NCBI GenBank assembly: GCA_018057035.1
Contig: JAGPEN010000007.1
Coordinates: 1-21,237, forward strand
Source: Aminivibrio sp.
Lineage (GTDB): Bacteria > Synergistota > Synergistia > Synergistales > Aminobacteriaceae
Length of the DNA: 21,237 nt
Direction of reading: 5' to 3'
Below are positions 8,311-15,068 of this stretch, one piece after another. Below the pieces are notes generated by a model. The model was not told where the DNA came from. It ran no database searches and was given only the letters and a program-made list of their open reading frames with translations. A program made the translations under genes and the position numbers. Numbering within the stretch: position 1 is the first letter of the stretch; every line of letters starts with the position of its first letter.

Positions 8311-8325
8311 TGACAGCCTCCGGAA

Positions 8326-8362
8326 GAAAGGGCACCCCGCCGGAATGCGGCGGGGTGCTTTC
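8326..8362 (-). other. Strong intergenic hairpin between tctC and tctB
   Basis: GCACCCCGCC (8332-8341) pairs with GGCGGGGTGC (8349-8358) around a 7-base loop. An outer GAAA/TTTC extension pairs across a two-base bulge. It lies just downstream of the binding-protein gene in the direction of transcription. There is no T-run after it on the minus strand, so it is more likely an mRNA-stabilising or partial-termination element than a full terminator. Such elements let the binding protein be made in excess over the permeases. Confidence 0.75.
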
Positions 8363-8375
8363 CCTTGTAAAGGTA

Positions 8376-9341
8376 CTATTTTTTAAGATATCCGCCCAGC
8401 TCCATGACGTTTTTCAGGTCAGTATCCTGCTGGCGGGCGAATTCAGCGAACTCCTTCGGACCGCGGACCAGTAAGCCGAAGCCGTTCTTGCTCATAAACT
8501 CCTTGTATTCACCGGAATCGGTAATCTTTTTCATTGCGTTGTACAGGACATCAATTACTTCAGCAGGAGTGCCCTTCGGGACGGCAAATCCCCGCCACGT
8601 TCCGGCCGACCAGTCGATGCCGCTTTCTTTCAGTGTCGGAACGTCCGGGAAAGCGGGATCCCGGGAATCGGCCATAATGGCCAGGGGCCGTATTTCTCCG
8701 GCCGAAATCTGGGAGGCCGCTTCGGGAAGACTGCAGGTGATTACCTCCACGTGACCTCCGAGAAGCTCGATGATCGAAGGAGCGGCTCCCGTAGTGGGGA
8801 TCCAGCTGACGGCATTGACGGGAATGCCGGCCTTGTCGAGCATCCCTATCCGTGCAAGGTCCCACACGCCGCCGGCAGCAGTTCCCGAGAACTTGAACTT
8901 TTCGGGATTTGCCTTCACCGCTTCAAGAAGTTCACCGAGGTTCTTCCAGGGAGCGTCAGCCTTCACCATCACCCCGGCAGGGTCCTGGTTCAGCTGGATC
9001 ACGTAGTCGAAATCCGCGTAGGTAAGCTCCGTCAGGCCCATCCAGTGCATGGTGGCCAGTTCCAGGGTCACCATGGTGATCGTATAACCGTCCGGTTTTG
9101 AAAAGGCTCCTGCCGAATGGCCGACAGCGCCGTTGCCGCCCGTCTTGTTCGTGACGGGGAAAGGCTTGCCGAGTTCCTTTTCGAGCTGGGAAGCCATGAA
9201 ACGGGTCAGCCTGTCCGTTCCGCCGCCCGCTCCCCAGGGGCAGACGACGGATACGCTCCTTTCAGGGAAGGCGGCAAAGGCAGCCGAGGCCAGAAAAACG
9301 AAAAGGAACGAAAACATCAGTATCCGGGACATCTTTCTCAT
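8376..9341 (-). CDS. tctC: Tripartite tricarboxylate transporter substrate-binding protein, TctC/BUG family
   Basis: A 321-residue exported protein. The signal peptide reads MRKMSRILMFSFLFVFLASA with likely cleavage at AFA/AFPE. Directly after it comes the BUG-family start: FPERSVSVVCPWGAGGGTD, then LGKPFPVTNKTGGNGAVG, the loops that hold carboxylate ligands through backbone amides. Length is normal for the family. The ATG at 9341 was chosen because GGGAG lies ten bases upstream; ATG at 9332 is the alternative, and longer versions would place residues before the signal peptide. It is the first gene of the operon, divergent from rocD across a 325-base control region. The ligand is unknown; its position hints at a carboxylate linked to amino-acid breakdown. 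Confidence 0.93.
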   Translation of the reverse strand: MRKMSRILMFSFLFVFLASAAFAAFPERSVSVVCPWGAGGGTDRLTRFMASQLEKELGKPFPVTNKTGGNGAVGHSAGAFSKPDGYTITMVTLELATMHWMGLTELTYADFDYVIQLNQDPAGVMVKADAPWKNLGELLEAVKANPEKFKFSGTAAGGVWDLARIGMLDKAGIPVNAVSWIPTTGAAPSIIELLGGHVEVITCSLPEAASQISAGEIRPLAIMADSRDPAFPDVPTLKESGIDWSAGTWRGFAVPKGTPAEVIDVLYNAMKKITDSGEYKEFMSKNGFGLLVRGPKEFAEFARQQDTDLKNVMELGGYLKK

Positions 9342-9413
9342 GCAAAACCAACTCCCTTCAGAAAAATAGGACACACGAAAAACTACTGATCCCGAAAACG
9401 GCACCCTCCTTTC

Positions 9414-9446
9414 AAAAGGGATACAAAATGCGCAATACTCCCTTTT
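9414..9446. promoter_or_regulatory. Inverted repeat in the tctC-rocD control region
   Basis: AAAAGGGA (9414-9421) and TCCCTTTT (9439-9446) are perfect 8-bp inverted repeats 17 bases apart, within the region transcribed ahead of tctC. The arms are far enough apart to be either two faces of a protein site or the stem of a leader hairpin. This base-level pattern alone does not decide which. Confidence 0.4.
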
Positions 9447-9464
9447 TGATCAGTATATCAAAAA
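9443..9464. promoter_or_regulatory. Operator-like dyad covering the tctC -10 element
   Basis: TTTTTGAT (9443-9450) and ATCAAAAA (9457-9464) form a perfect 8-bp dyad around six bases. The minus-strand -10 candidate TATACT, extended by TG, occupies 9452-9457 in the centre, so a bound protein would block tctC transcription. The core TGATCA-N4-ATCA recurs at 10981-10996, upstream of the aldo/keto reductase. It resembles an FNR box but with six instead of four central bases. Confidence 0.5.
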
Positions 9465-9537
9465 ACGACATCCGCTACACCACTTTCGCTGTTCTTTTCA
9501 CCTGAGAATACCGTTCTTTCGGCCCTAAATCCAAAAC

Positions 9538-9566
9538 TTGAAAAAAAAGTCTCCTTGGGCGAGAAT
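9538..9566 (+). promoter_or_regulatory. Candidate rocD promoter
   Basis: TTGAAA (9538-9543), 17 bases, then GAGAAT (9561-9566, four of six consensus bases). It would give a leader of about 95 bases before the rocD ATG. A TTG-initiated extension of rocD beginning at 9538 is open, but it lacks a ribosome site and family similarity, so this stretch is read as promoter plus leader. Confidence 0.45.
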
Positions 9567-9573
9567 AGTACTG

Positions 9574-9645
9574 GATTCTTTTCGTTCCTGTAATGAACTG
9601 CTTTCCATAAAAAACAAATCGAATGAACTTCAGGAGCGAAGAATC
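9574..9645 (+). other. Structured rocD mRNA leader, 15-bp stem
   Basis: Bases 9574-9590 (GATTCTTTTCGTTCCTG) can pair with 9631-9645 (CAGGAGCGAAGAATC) in 15 base pairs, one of them G-U, with a single two-base bulge (9581-9582). The loop is about 40 bases. The stem ends about 12 bases before the rocD ribosome site (AGAGGTG), and no T-run follows, so it is not a simple terminator. It matches no riboswitch class that I recognise. Confidence 0.5.
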
Positions 9646-9666
9646 GAAATCTTGGAAAGAGGTGAC

Positions 9667-10893
9667 ATGATGACTCGTTACACATCAGACGAACTGATGA
9701 AAATGGAGCATGAATATGGTGCCCACAACTACCACCCGTTGGAAGTTGTCATTTCCAAGGCAGAGGGCATCTGGGTCGAAGATCCGGAAGGCCGCCGCTA
9801 TATGGACATGCTCTCGGCATACTCGGCAGTGAACCAGGGACACCGGCATCCGAAGATCATCAAGGCACTCAAGGATCAGGCCGATATCCTCACACTCACC
9901 TCGAGGGCATTCTTCAACGACAAGTGGCCCCTCTTCGCCCAAAAACTCGCCGGTGTTACAGGGAAAGAAATGATCCTCCCCATGAACACCGGTGCTGAAG
10001 CTGTCGAAACGGCCATCAAGACCATGAGGAAATGGGGCTACATGGTCAAGGGCGTTGAAAAGGACAAAGCAGAAATCATTGTCTTCGCCGATAATTTCCA
10101 CGGCAGAACGGTCACCATCATCTCCTTCTCCGTCGATCCCGATGCGAAGGAAAATTACGGACCCTTCACCCCGGGATTTGTCGTCGTCCCCTACGACAAC
10201 CTCGAAGCGGTGGAAAAGGCCGTGAATAAAAATACGGTCGGCATTCTCGTGGAACCCATCCAGGGAGAGGCCGGCGTGGTCGTGCCGAGCGAAGGATTCC
10301 TCAAGGGACTTGAATCCATCGCCAGGAAGAACAACCTTCTCCTCGCGGTGGATGAGATCCAGACGGGATTCTGCCGCACGGGAAAGACCTTCGCCTTCCA
10401 GCATGAAGGGATCACGCCCGACATCATCATCATGGGCAAGGCTCTGGGCGGCGGAGTGATGCCGGTCTCCGCCATCGCGGCCGACAAGAATGTGCTTGAA
10501 GTGTTCCTTCCCGGAACCCACGGCTCGACTTTCGGAGGGAACCCCCTCGCCTGCGCCGTGGCGTCCGCCTCGATCGACGTCCTCATCGAGGAGAAGCTGG
10601 CCGAACGCTCCGCAGAGCTCGGCGCCTATTTCATGGAGGGCATCAGGGCGCTCAAATCCCCCAAGATCAAGCTGGTCAGGGGAAAGGGCCTTCTCATCGG
10701 CGTAGTGCTCCACGAATCGGCCGGAAAAGCGAGGAAATACACCACCGCTCTCAAGGAAAAGGGCCTTCTCTGCAAGGAGACCCACAACTGGATTATCCGG
10801 TTTGCTCCCCCACTGGTAATAACAAAACAGGAGATCGACATCGCCCTCGGGAAGATGGCGGAGGTCTTCTGCGGAGTAGAGGCGAAAGCATAG
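9667..10893 (+). CDS. rocD: Ornithine--oxo-acid aminotransferase
   Basis: A 408-residue class III PLP aminotransferase. It has the RocD-specific opening YGAHNYHPLEVVIS and MDMLSAYSAVNQGHRHPKI, the substrate segment NTGAEAVETAIKTMRKWGY, the phosphate/aromatic segment NFHGRT, the cofactor aspartate in AVDEIQTGFCRTG, and the PLP lysine K258 in IIMGKALGGG. Length matches Bacillus RocD (about 400). It moves the delta-amino group of ornithine to 2-oxoglutarate, giving glutamate semialdehyde and glutamate in the cytoplasm. ATG 9667 with GAGGTG upstream is used; ATG at 9670 is equally possible. It stands alone between a divergent tct operon and a strong terminator. The RocB-like gene in the minus-strand operon nearby supports a shared ornithine/arginine pathway. 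Confidence 0.95.
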   Translation: MMTRYTSDELMKMEHEYGAHNYHPLEVVISKAEGIWVEDPEGRRYMDMLSAYSAVNQGHRHPKIIKALKDQADILTLTSRAFFNDKWPLFAQKLAGVTGKEMILPMNTGAEAVETAIKTMRKWGYMVKGVEKDKAEIIVFADNFHGRTVTIISFSVDPDAKENYGPFTPGFVVVPYDNLEAVEKAVNKNTVGILVEPIQGEAGVVVPSEGFLKGLESIARKNNLLLAVDEIQTGFCRTGKTFAFQHEGITPDIIIMGKALGGGVMPVSAIAADKNVLEVFLPGTHGSTFGGNPLACAVASASIDVLIEEKLAERSAELGAYFMEGIRALKSPKIKLVRGKGLLIGVVLHESAGKARKYTTALKEKGLLCKETHNWIIRFAPPLVITKQEIDIALGKMAEVFCGVEAKA

Positions 10894-10917
10894 AAAAGCC
10901 GCTATACGGAAAAAGAT

Positions 10918-10962
10918 GATGAAAAAGGCTCCTCCCGCATCACTGGAGGAGCCTTTTTCATC
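10918..10962 (+). terminator. Intrinsic terminator of rocD
   Basis: GATGAAAAAGGCTCCTCC (10918-10935) pairs perfectly with GGAGGAGCCTTTTTCATC (10945-10962) around a 9-base loop: an 18-bp stem whose 3' side contains the T5 tract. It lies 25 bases after the rocD stop. Confidence 0.93.
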
Positions 10963-10979
10963 TGTGCCTGCTGCGGAGC

Positions 10980-10997
10980 CCTGATCACGCAATCAGG
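10980..10997. promoter_or_regulatory. Dyad upstream of the aldo/keto reductase
   Basis: CCTGAT and ATCAGG flank six bases (CACGCA). The core TGATCA-N4-ATCA is the same pattern as the dyad in the tctC-rocD region. It lies about 24 bases upstream of the candidate -10, in a position suited to a regulator acting near the -35 region. Confidence 0.4.
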
Positions 10998-11020
10998 TTG
11001 CTCACTGAAAGGTGAATCTC

Positions 11021-11029
11021 TGGTATCCT
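11021..11029 (+). promoter_or_regulatory. Candidate extended -10 promoter of the aldo/keto reductase
   Basis: TGGTATCCT is an extended -10 (TG, one base, TATCCT) 36 bases before the GTG start and downstream of the rocD terminator. The -35 region is poor (TTGCTC at 20-base spacing). Confidence 0.4.
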
Positions 11030-11065
11030 TAAGGAAATCTTGTTTTTCCGAAGGAGCTGGTATTC

Positions 11066-12097
11066 GTGCGCTACCTTCCATTCGGCAGCACAGGCGCCAT
11101 CGTTTCGGAACTCGGATTCGGCGGCATTCCCATCATCAGGCTCACTACCGAGGATGCGGTTCGGGTCCTCAAAAGGGCCTATGACAGGGGAATCACTTTC
11201 TTCGACACCGCGAATTCCTACGAAGGAAGCGAAGAAAAAATTGGATCAGCCCTGTCCGGCGTTCGCGAGAAAATCTTCATCGCCACCAAGAGCAAGAACC
11301 GGGACGGAAAAGGCGTGACAGAGCATATTGACCTCAGCCTGAAACGAATGAAGACCGACTATGTCGATCTTTTCCAGTTCCACCAGGTCGTCCAGGAGAA
11401 GGACTGGCAGGCCATCATCGCTCCCGGCGGAGCTCTCGGCGCAGCGCTGGAAGCCCGGCGGCAGGGGAAGGTCCGGTTCATCGGCATCACGTCCCACGGC
11501 ATCCCCACGGCTCTGAAGGCCATCTCCACGGGAAAGTTCGTCTCCATCCAGTTCCCGTTCAATTTCATAGAAACGGGAGCTGCGGAGACACTCCTCCCCC
11601 TCGCCCAAAAAATGGGTCTCGCCTTCATCGCCATGAAGCCCTTCGCGGGTGGGGCCATCAGCGACGCCTCCCTCGCCTTCAAATTTCTGAGGTCCCATCC
11701 GTACATCCTGCCCATCCCAGGGTACGACTCGGTGGAATCCGTCGACCAGGTGACGTCTTTCTACGAATCGCCCAACACTGTGAGCGATGATGACCGCCGG
11801 GCCATGGAATCCATCGCGGACACCATGGGGAAGGCATTCTGCCGCAGGTGCGAGTACTGCCAGCCGTGCCCCCACGGAGTTTCGATCACTCTCGGCATGA
11901 CCTACCCCCTGCTCGCTTCCCGAATGTCGCCGAAGGTGGCATGCGGGTACGTGACAAAGGCTCTCGAAACGCTCCCCCAGTGCGTGGAATGCGGCGCCTG
12001 CCTGCCGAAATGTCCCTACAACCTTCCCATTCCCGACATGCTGAAAAAGCACTACGCCCTGTTCAGGGAACACCAGAGGTTCTATCACAACGAATAG
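11066..12097 (+). CDS. Aldo/keto reductase with C-terminal iron-sulfur cluster domain
   Basis: A 343-residue two-domain protein. Residues 1-245 are an NAD(P)-dependent aldo/keto reductase barrel with the complete catalytic tetrad D47, Y52, K75, H106. Residues 255-320 hold two cysteine groups, C259/C262/C265/C268 (CRRCEYCQPCPHG) and C306/C309/C312/C316 (CVECGACLPKCPYNLPIP), the ferredoxin-like tail found in anaerobe members of the family, able to hold 4Fe-4S. It may couple carbonyl reduction or alcohol oxidation to a low-potential electron carrier; the physiological substrate is not known. Start is GTG with AAGGAG about nine bases upstream; no ATG gives the full barrel. It is a single-gene unit between the rocD terminator and a convergent hairpin. 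Confidence 0.92.
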   Translation: MRYLPFGSTGAIVSELGFGGIPIIRLTTEDAVRVLKRAYDRGITFFDTANSYEGSEEKIGSALSGVREKIFIATKSKNRDGKGVTEHIDLSLKRMKTDYVDLFQFHQVVQEKDWQAIIAPGGALGAALEARRQGKVRFIGITSHGIPTALKAISTGKFVSIQFPFNFIETGAAETLLPLAQKMGLAFIAMKPFAGGAISDASLAFKFLRSHPYILPIPGYDSVESVDQVTSFYESPNTVSDDDRRAMESIADTMGKAFCRRCEYCQPCPHGVSITLGMTYPLLASRMSPKVACGYVTKALETLPQCVECGACLPKCPYNLPIPDMLKKHYALFREHQRFYHNE

Positions 12098-12105
12098 AAA
12101 AACAA

Positions 12106-12131
12106 ATGCCCGCACCATACGGTGCGGGCAT
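12106..12131 (-). terminator. Terminator between convergent genes
   Basis: ATGCCCGCACC and GGTGCGGGCAT form an 11-bp perfect stem with loop ATAC. Read on the minus strand it is followed by TTGTTTTTC, so it is best suited to terminate the rocB-like gene arriving from the right. In the plus direction it follows the aldo/keto reductase stop by eight bases but lacks a T-run, so it probably works there less well. Confidence 0.85.
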
Positions 12132-12160
12132 CCTGACATCAGGCCCCGGGCGAAAAATCT

Positions 12161-13822
12161 TCAGTTCCCGGCCCGGTTTTTTTCGATGATCTTTTTCACG
12201 AGAAACGCCAGAAGATGGGGAAACACTTCCAGAGTGTACCTGAGGTGGATCCTTTCCGTGTTCTTGTGGGCATCCCTGCCGAGGGGGCCGAGGTTCAGCA
12301 CCGGGATGTCGAGCTCGGCGAGGGCATCGGTGGGAAGGCTGTACAGCTTTCCCCAGCCCGGCATGTTGCGCGCGAAAACGTCCATTTCCGATGGCGGCCC
12401 CTGGAAGCCGCAGTAGCTCAGGTCGGAAACGCCTTCAAAAAAGGGACGGAGCTGCAGCGTTTCTCCGAACCTGATCTCCCCCTCCCGCACCGTCTCTCCT
12501 GCCGCCCACGCTGCGGTGCGCTCTCTCTCTGAATCTCCGAGGCTGCTCCTGTGGGGGTACCAGGGCGGCAGGAAACCGACAACCACAAGGGGACCGGCGA
12601 GACCGCACAGTTCAACCATGGCCTCGACAAGGGCGATTGCCCGGTCCCTCTCGTCGGCATCTTTGGTCCCCGAGGCAAGAGATTCCTCAACAAAAAGATC
12701 GAAATTGCTCCCAAGCAAATCCGCCGCCATGCGTGATAGATCGGCGAAATCAATCACCCGGGGATTCCAGTTCCCTGGAGGATTTTTTGTTCCGTCAAGG
12801 GAAGAGAACGCTTCGGCGTTCTTCCGGTACCGGCTGATGGACTGGTCAAGGGCCTTGGCGGCTATGGAACGCATGTCCGAAAGTATTTGCCCGGGCAGCC
12901 TGGTTGCCGTGAGATAACTGTAGAATGCGAAACCGCGTGTCATTATGGTCGCGGAATACTCCCGGCGGAGATCCGTCTGGCGCATACAGCCGAAAGGCGG
13001 ATAAGACCTGCCGAAAAGGGAGTCCGCATACTCAGGGTTGCCGTCGAGCATGAGGTTGATGTGTGACAGGATGGGGGCGGCACAAAATCCTTCGTAGTAT
13101 TCCCCTACATGAGTTTCCTTGCCGGCGCAGAAGAAAAAAGGATTGATTTTACCTATGCTTCCAAGGTATATTGATATTTTTGCCTCCCCGCCGGCGGCGA
13201 ATGTGGGTTCGAGCATGACGCATGCCAGGAATCGCAGCCCTTCCTCTTTCTGGATGCGCGCCAGGAATGACGCAGCGGACAGCATGCCGCATGAATTGTT
13301 TTCCTCGTCGGGGACGGCGAGAAAGGCTATGTTCGCCCCGAGCCCCGTGCCGTCCCCGGCAGCCCGCATCAGCAGTTCCATGCCGCCGGCAAGCCCGCTC
13401 TTCATATCGGCAACGCCCCGTCCGAAAAGCCACTCCCCCGTTTCGAGATCCTTCCGCACCTCCGGGGAAATATCCGCAGCCCGAATCCTCTCTGTATATT
13501 CCTCCGGATCGAATGCAAATGGAGCGAGGGAACCGCATGCCTGAACCCCCACCACGTCCATATGCCCGGCAAGCAGCACCGTTTCGGCGGTGGGTTCCGG
13601 CGCCCTCACCATGGCGAAGACGAAATGTCTTCCCAGGGGGTCGTTGTCCAGCGGCAGAAGGCGGATGTCTTCCGGGTGCCCGCGGAAATAGGGCTGCACC
13701 GAAAGAGTATCGAAGATAAAGCGTGCGATTGCGTTCTCGCCCTCCCGTGAAGGGGAAACGCTCCTGAATTTCACTAGATCGGTCAGAAGCCTGTACAGTT
13801 CGCTGCCTTCATATCTGTTCAT
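12161..13822 (-). CDS. RocB-like M20 family peptidase/deacylase
   Basis: A 553-residue protein of the M20 zinc hydrolase superfamily, close in length and layout to arginine-utilisation protein RocB (about 560). M20 metal and catalytic positions are visible: H87 and D89 in AGHMDVVG, D139 in GRGVADMKSGLAGG, and E173/E174 in PDEEN. A C-terminal histidine lies in GRDAHKNTERIHLRY. The biochemical activity of RocB is not settled; M20 relatives hydrolyse N-acyl or peptide bonds of amino acids. It is last in the iclR-TRAP-opine dehydrogenase operon, 23 bases after the preceding stop. ATG 13822 has GGGAAAGG upstream; GTG 13849, which overlaps the previous stop as GTGA, is an alternative adding nine residues. 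Confidence 0.88.
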   Translation of the reverse strand: MNRYEGSELYRLLTDLVKFRSVSPSREGENAIARFIFDTLSVQPYFRGHPEDIRLLPLDNDPLGRHFVFAMVRAPEPTAETVLLAGHMDVVGVQACGSLAPFAFDPEEYTERIRAADISPEVRKDLETGEWLFGRGVADMKSGLAGGMELLMRAAGDGTGLGANIAFLAVPDEENNSCGMLSAASFLARIQKEEGLRFLACVMLEPTFAAGGEAKISIYLGSIGKINPFFFCAGKETHVGEYYEGFCAAPILSHINLMLDGNPEYADSLFGRSYPPFGCMRQTDLRREYSATIMTRGFAFYSYLTATRLPGQILSDMRSIAAKALDQSISRYRKNAEAFSSLDGTKNPPGNWNPRVIDFADLSRMAADLLGSNFDLFVEESLASGTKDADERDRAIALVEAMVELCGLAGPLVVVGFLPPWYPHRSSLGDSERERTAAWAAGETVREGEIRFGETLQLRPFFEGVSDLSYCGFQGPPSEMDVFARNMPGWGKLYSLPTDALAELDIPVLNLGPLGRDAHKNTERIHLRYTLEVFPHLLAFLVKKIIEKNRAGN

Positions 13823-13845
13823 TTTTTTTGCCTTTCCCGGGAACG

Positions 13846-15057
13846 TCACTCCGAATAGACACCTTCCCTCAGATATGCATTCAGCATCTGCCTGTCCATA
13901 CGGGCAATTCCAAGATCTTCCAGGGTGACGCCCGTTTTCCGGAAATCAGTTCCCGTCATAACGGAGGCCAGCGTTATCATAGATTCAATCACCGGCACAT
14001 CCACTCCGAACTTTTTTGCCAGTTCGCTGAAAATATGGCATCCCACGGGAATATCCTCCGTAATATACCTGTTGTGGATCGTAAAGGGCCCTGTACCCAG
14101 CGCAAGAGTGTACTGCTCGTTGAAGGGGACCTCGAACTTCTCCCCCATGTGCTCGGCCCCCAGTATATTCGACCGGGAGAAAAAGGCCTTCTCCGGGAAA
14201 TCCTGGATCCCCACACCCATGGCTTCGGCAATGGCGCATTCCTCCCGGTACAGGGCAAGCTGCACCCGTGAAATGGACGGACAGTAGGCATGGGAGTAAA
14301 TGGAGAAATCGTACTTGTTCTCACCGTAGACCACGCCCCAGTTCTCCATGGCGCCCACTCCCAGGATGGTTCCCGGGCAGTGCAGTATGGGATTGACGTT
14401 GCTGAACCCTATGTCCGCTATCGTATCGCCCCGGACAGGGTGGACCACTGAATCCAGGGAAGGCACGAACTCCTTTGACGCGAAAAAGGCATCCTGGTCC
14501 GTCATGGGCAGCGCGGCGCCCCGGAGGCTTATGGCCCAGTAGTTGACGCTTACCTCTGGCATCTGTTCCCCTCCGGCCATTTTTATCCGGATGCCGTAGG
14601 GCTGACTGCTCCATTCCCCCACGATGACCTTTTTGCTGCATCCGGCCTCACGCATCATTTTGCGCAGAAGGAGAGAACCGAAGTTCGCCGTAGTGAAGTG
14701 GATGGCCATTCCGTCCTCGAGGCAGGGAATGAGCTTCTCGAGGAACGCCCTGTACCCAACTGCCGGGAAGCTTATAATCACTATCCCTGCCCCCTCGACA
14801 GCTTCCTTTATGTCGTTGGTGACCACGTCTATTTTGGCAAGCCCCTCTCGCTTGAATCCGTACAGGCTTTCCTGTTTTCCGCTGACGCGGATCTCCCTGT
14901 TCTTCGCTATACACCCGAGACCGCCAAAAAAGTCGGGAAGCTCGTACAGCCGAACCTCCCTGCCGGCAAGGGCCGTGCACGCGGCATGGCCCCTGGCCGT
15001 GGCTCCTCCTCCGAGGACTGCGACGGGCCTGTTCCCGAGATATTCCATCCCATTCAT
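13846..15057 (-). CDS. Opine dehydrogenase (octopine/nopaline dehydrogenase family)
   Basis: A 403-residue protein. The N-terminal Rossmann fold starts PVAVLGGGATARGHAACTAL (residues 11-30), followed by RLYELPDF. The C-terminal half has the opine dehydrogenase pattern around SNVNPILHCPGTILG, with the catalytic-type histidine, then YSHAYCPSISRVQLALYREE and a helical tail. The family reversibly joins or splits an amino acid and a 2-oxo acid using NAD(P)H. In an operon with an importer, oxidative splitting of an imported opine is likely, giving an amino acid plus pyruvate or 2-oxoglutarate. The ATG has AGGAGG seven bases upstream and lies 11 bases after the dctM stop. Neighbouring rocB- and rocD-like genes suggest ornithine or arginine as the amino part. 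Confidence 0.88.
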   Translation of the reverse strand: MNGMEYLGNRPVAVLGGGATARGHAACTALAGREVRLYELPDFFGGLGCIAKNREIRVSGKQESLYGFKREGLAKIDVVTNDIKEAVEGAGIVIISFPAVGYRAFLEKLIPCLEDGMAIHFTTANFGSLLLRKMMREAGCSKKVIVGEWSSQPYGIRIKMAGGEQMPEVSVNYWAISLRGAALPMTDQDAFFASKEFVPSLDSVVHPVRGDTIADIGFSNVNPILHCPGTILGVGAMENWGVVYGENKYDFSIYSHAYCPSISRVQLALYREECAIAEAMGVGIQDFPEKAFFSRSNILGAEHMGEKFEVPFNEQYTLALGTGPFTIHNRYITEDIPVGCHIFSELAKKFGVDVPVIESMITLASVMTGTDFRKTGVTLEDLGIARMDRQMLNAYLREGVYSE

Positions 15058-15068
15058 GGCATAACCTC

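Noticed and set aside
9538..9666. Longer rocD form starting at TTG 9538
   Set aside because: There is no ribosome site, the extra 43 residues do not fit the family, and the stretch contains promoter-like and leader-like sequence.
9685..10992. Minus-strand 435-codon open frame opposite rocD
   Set aside because: It is a shadow of rocD, which has complete PLP aminotransferase motifs.
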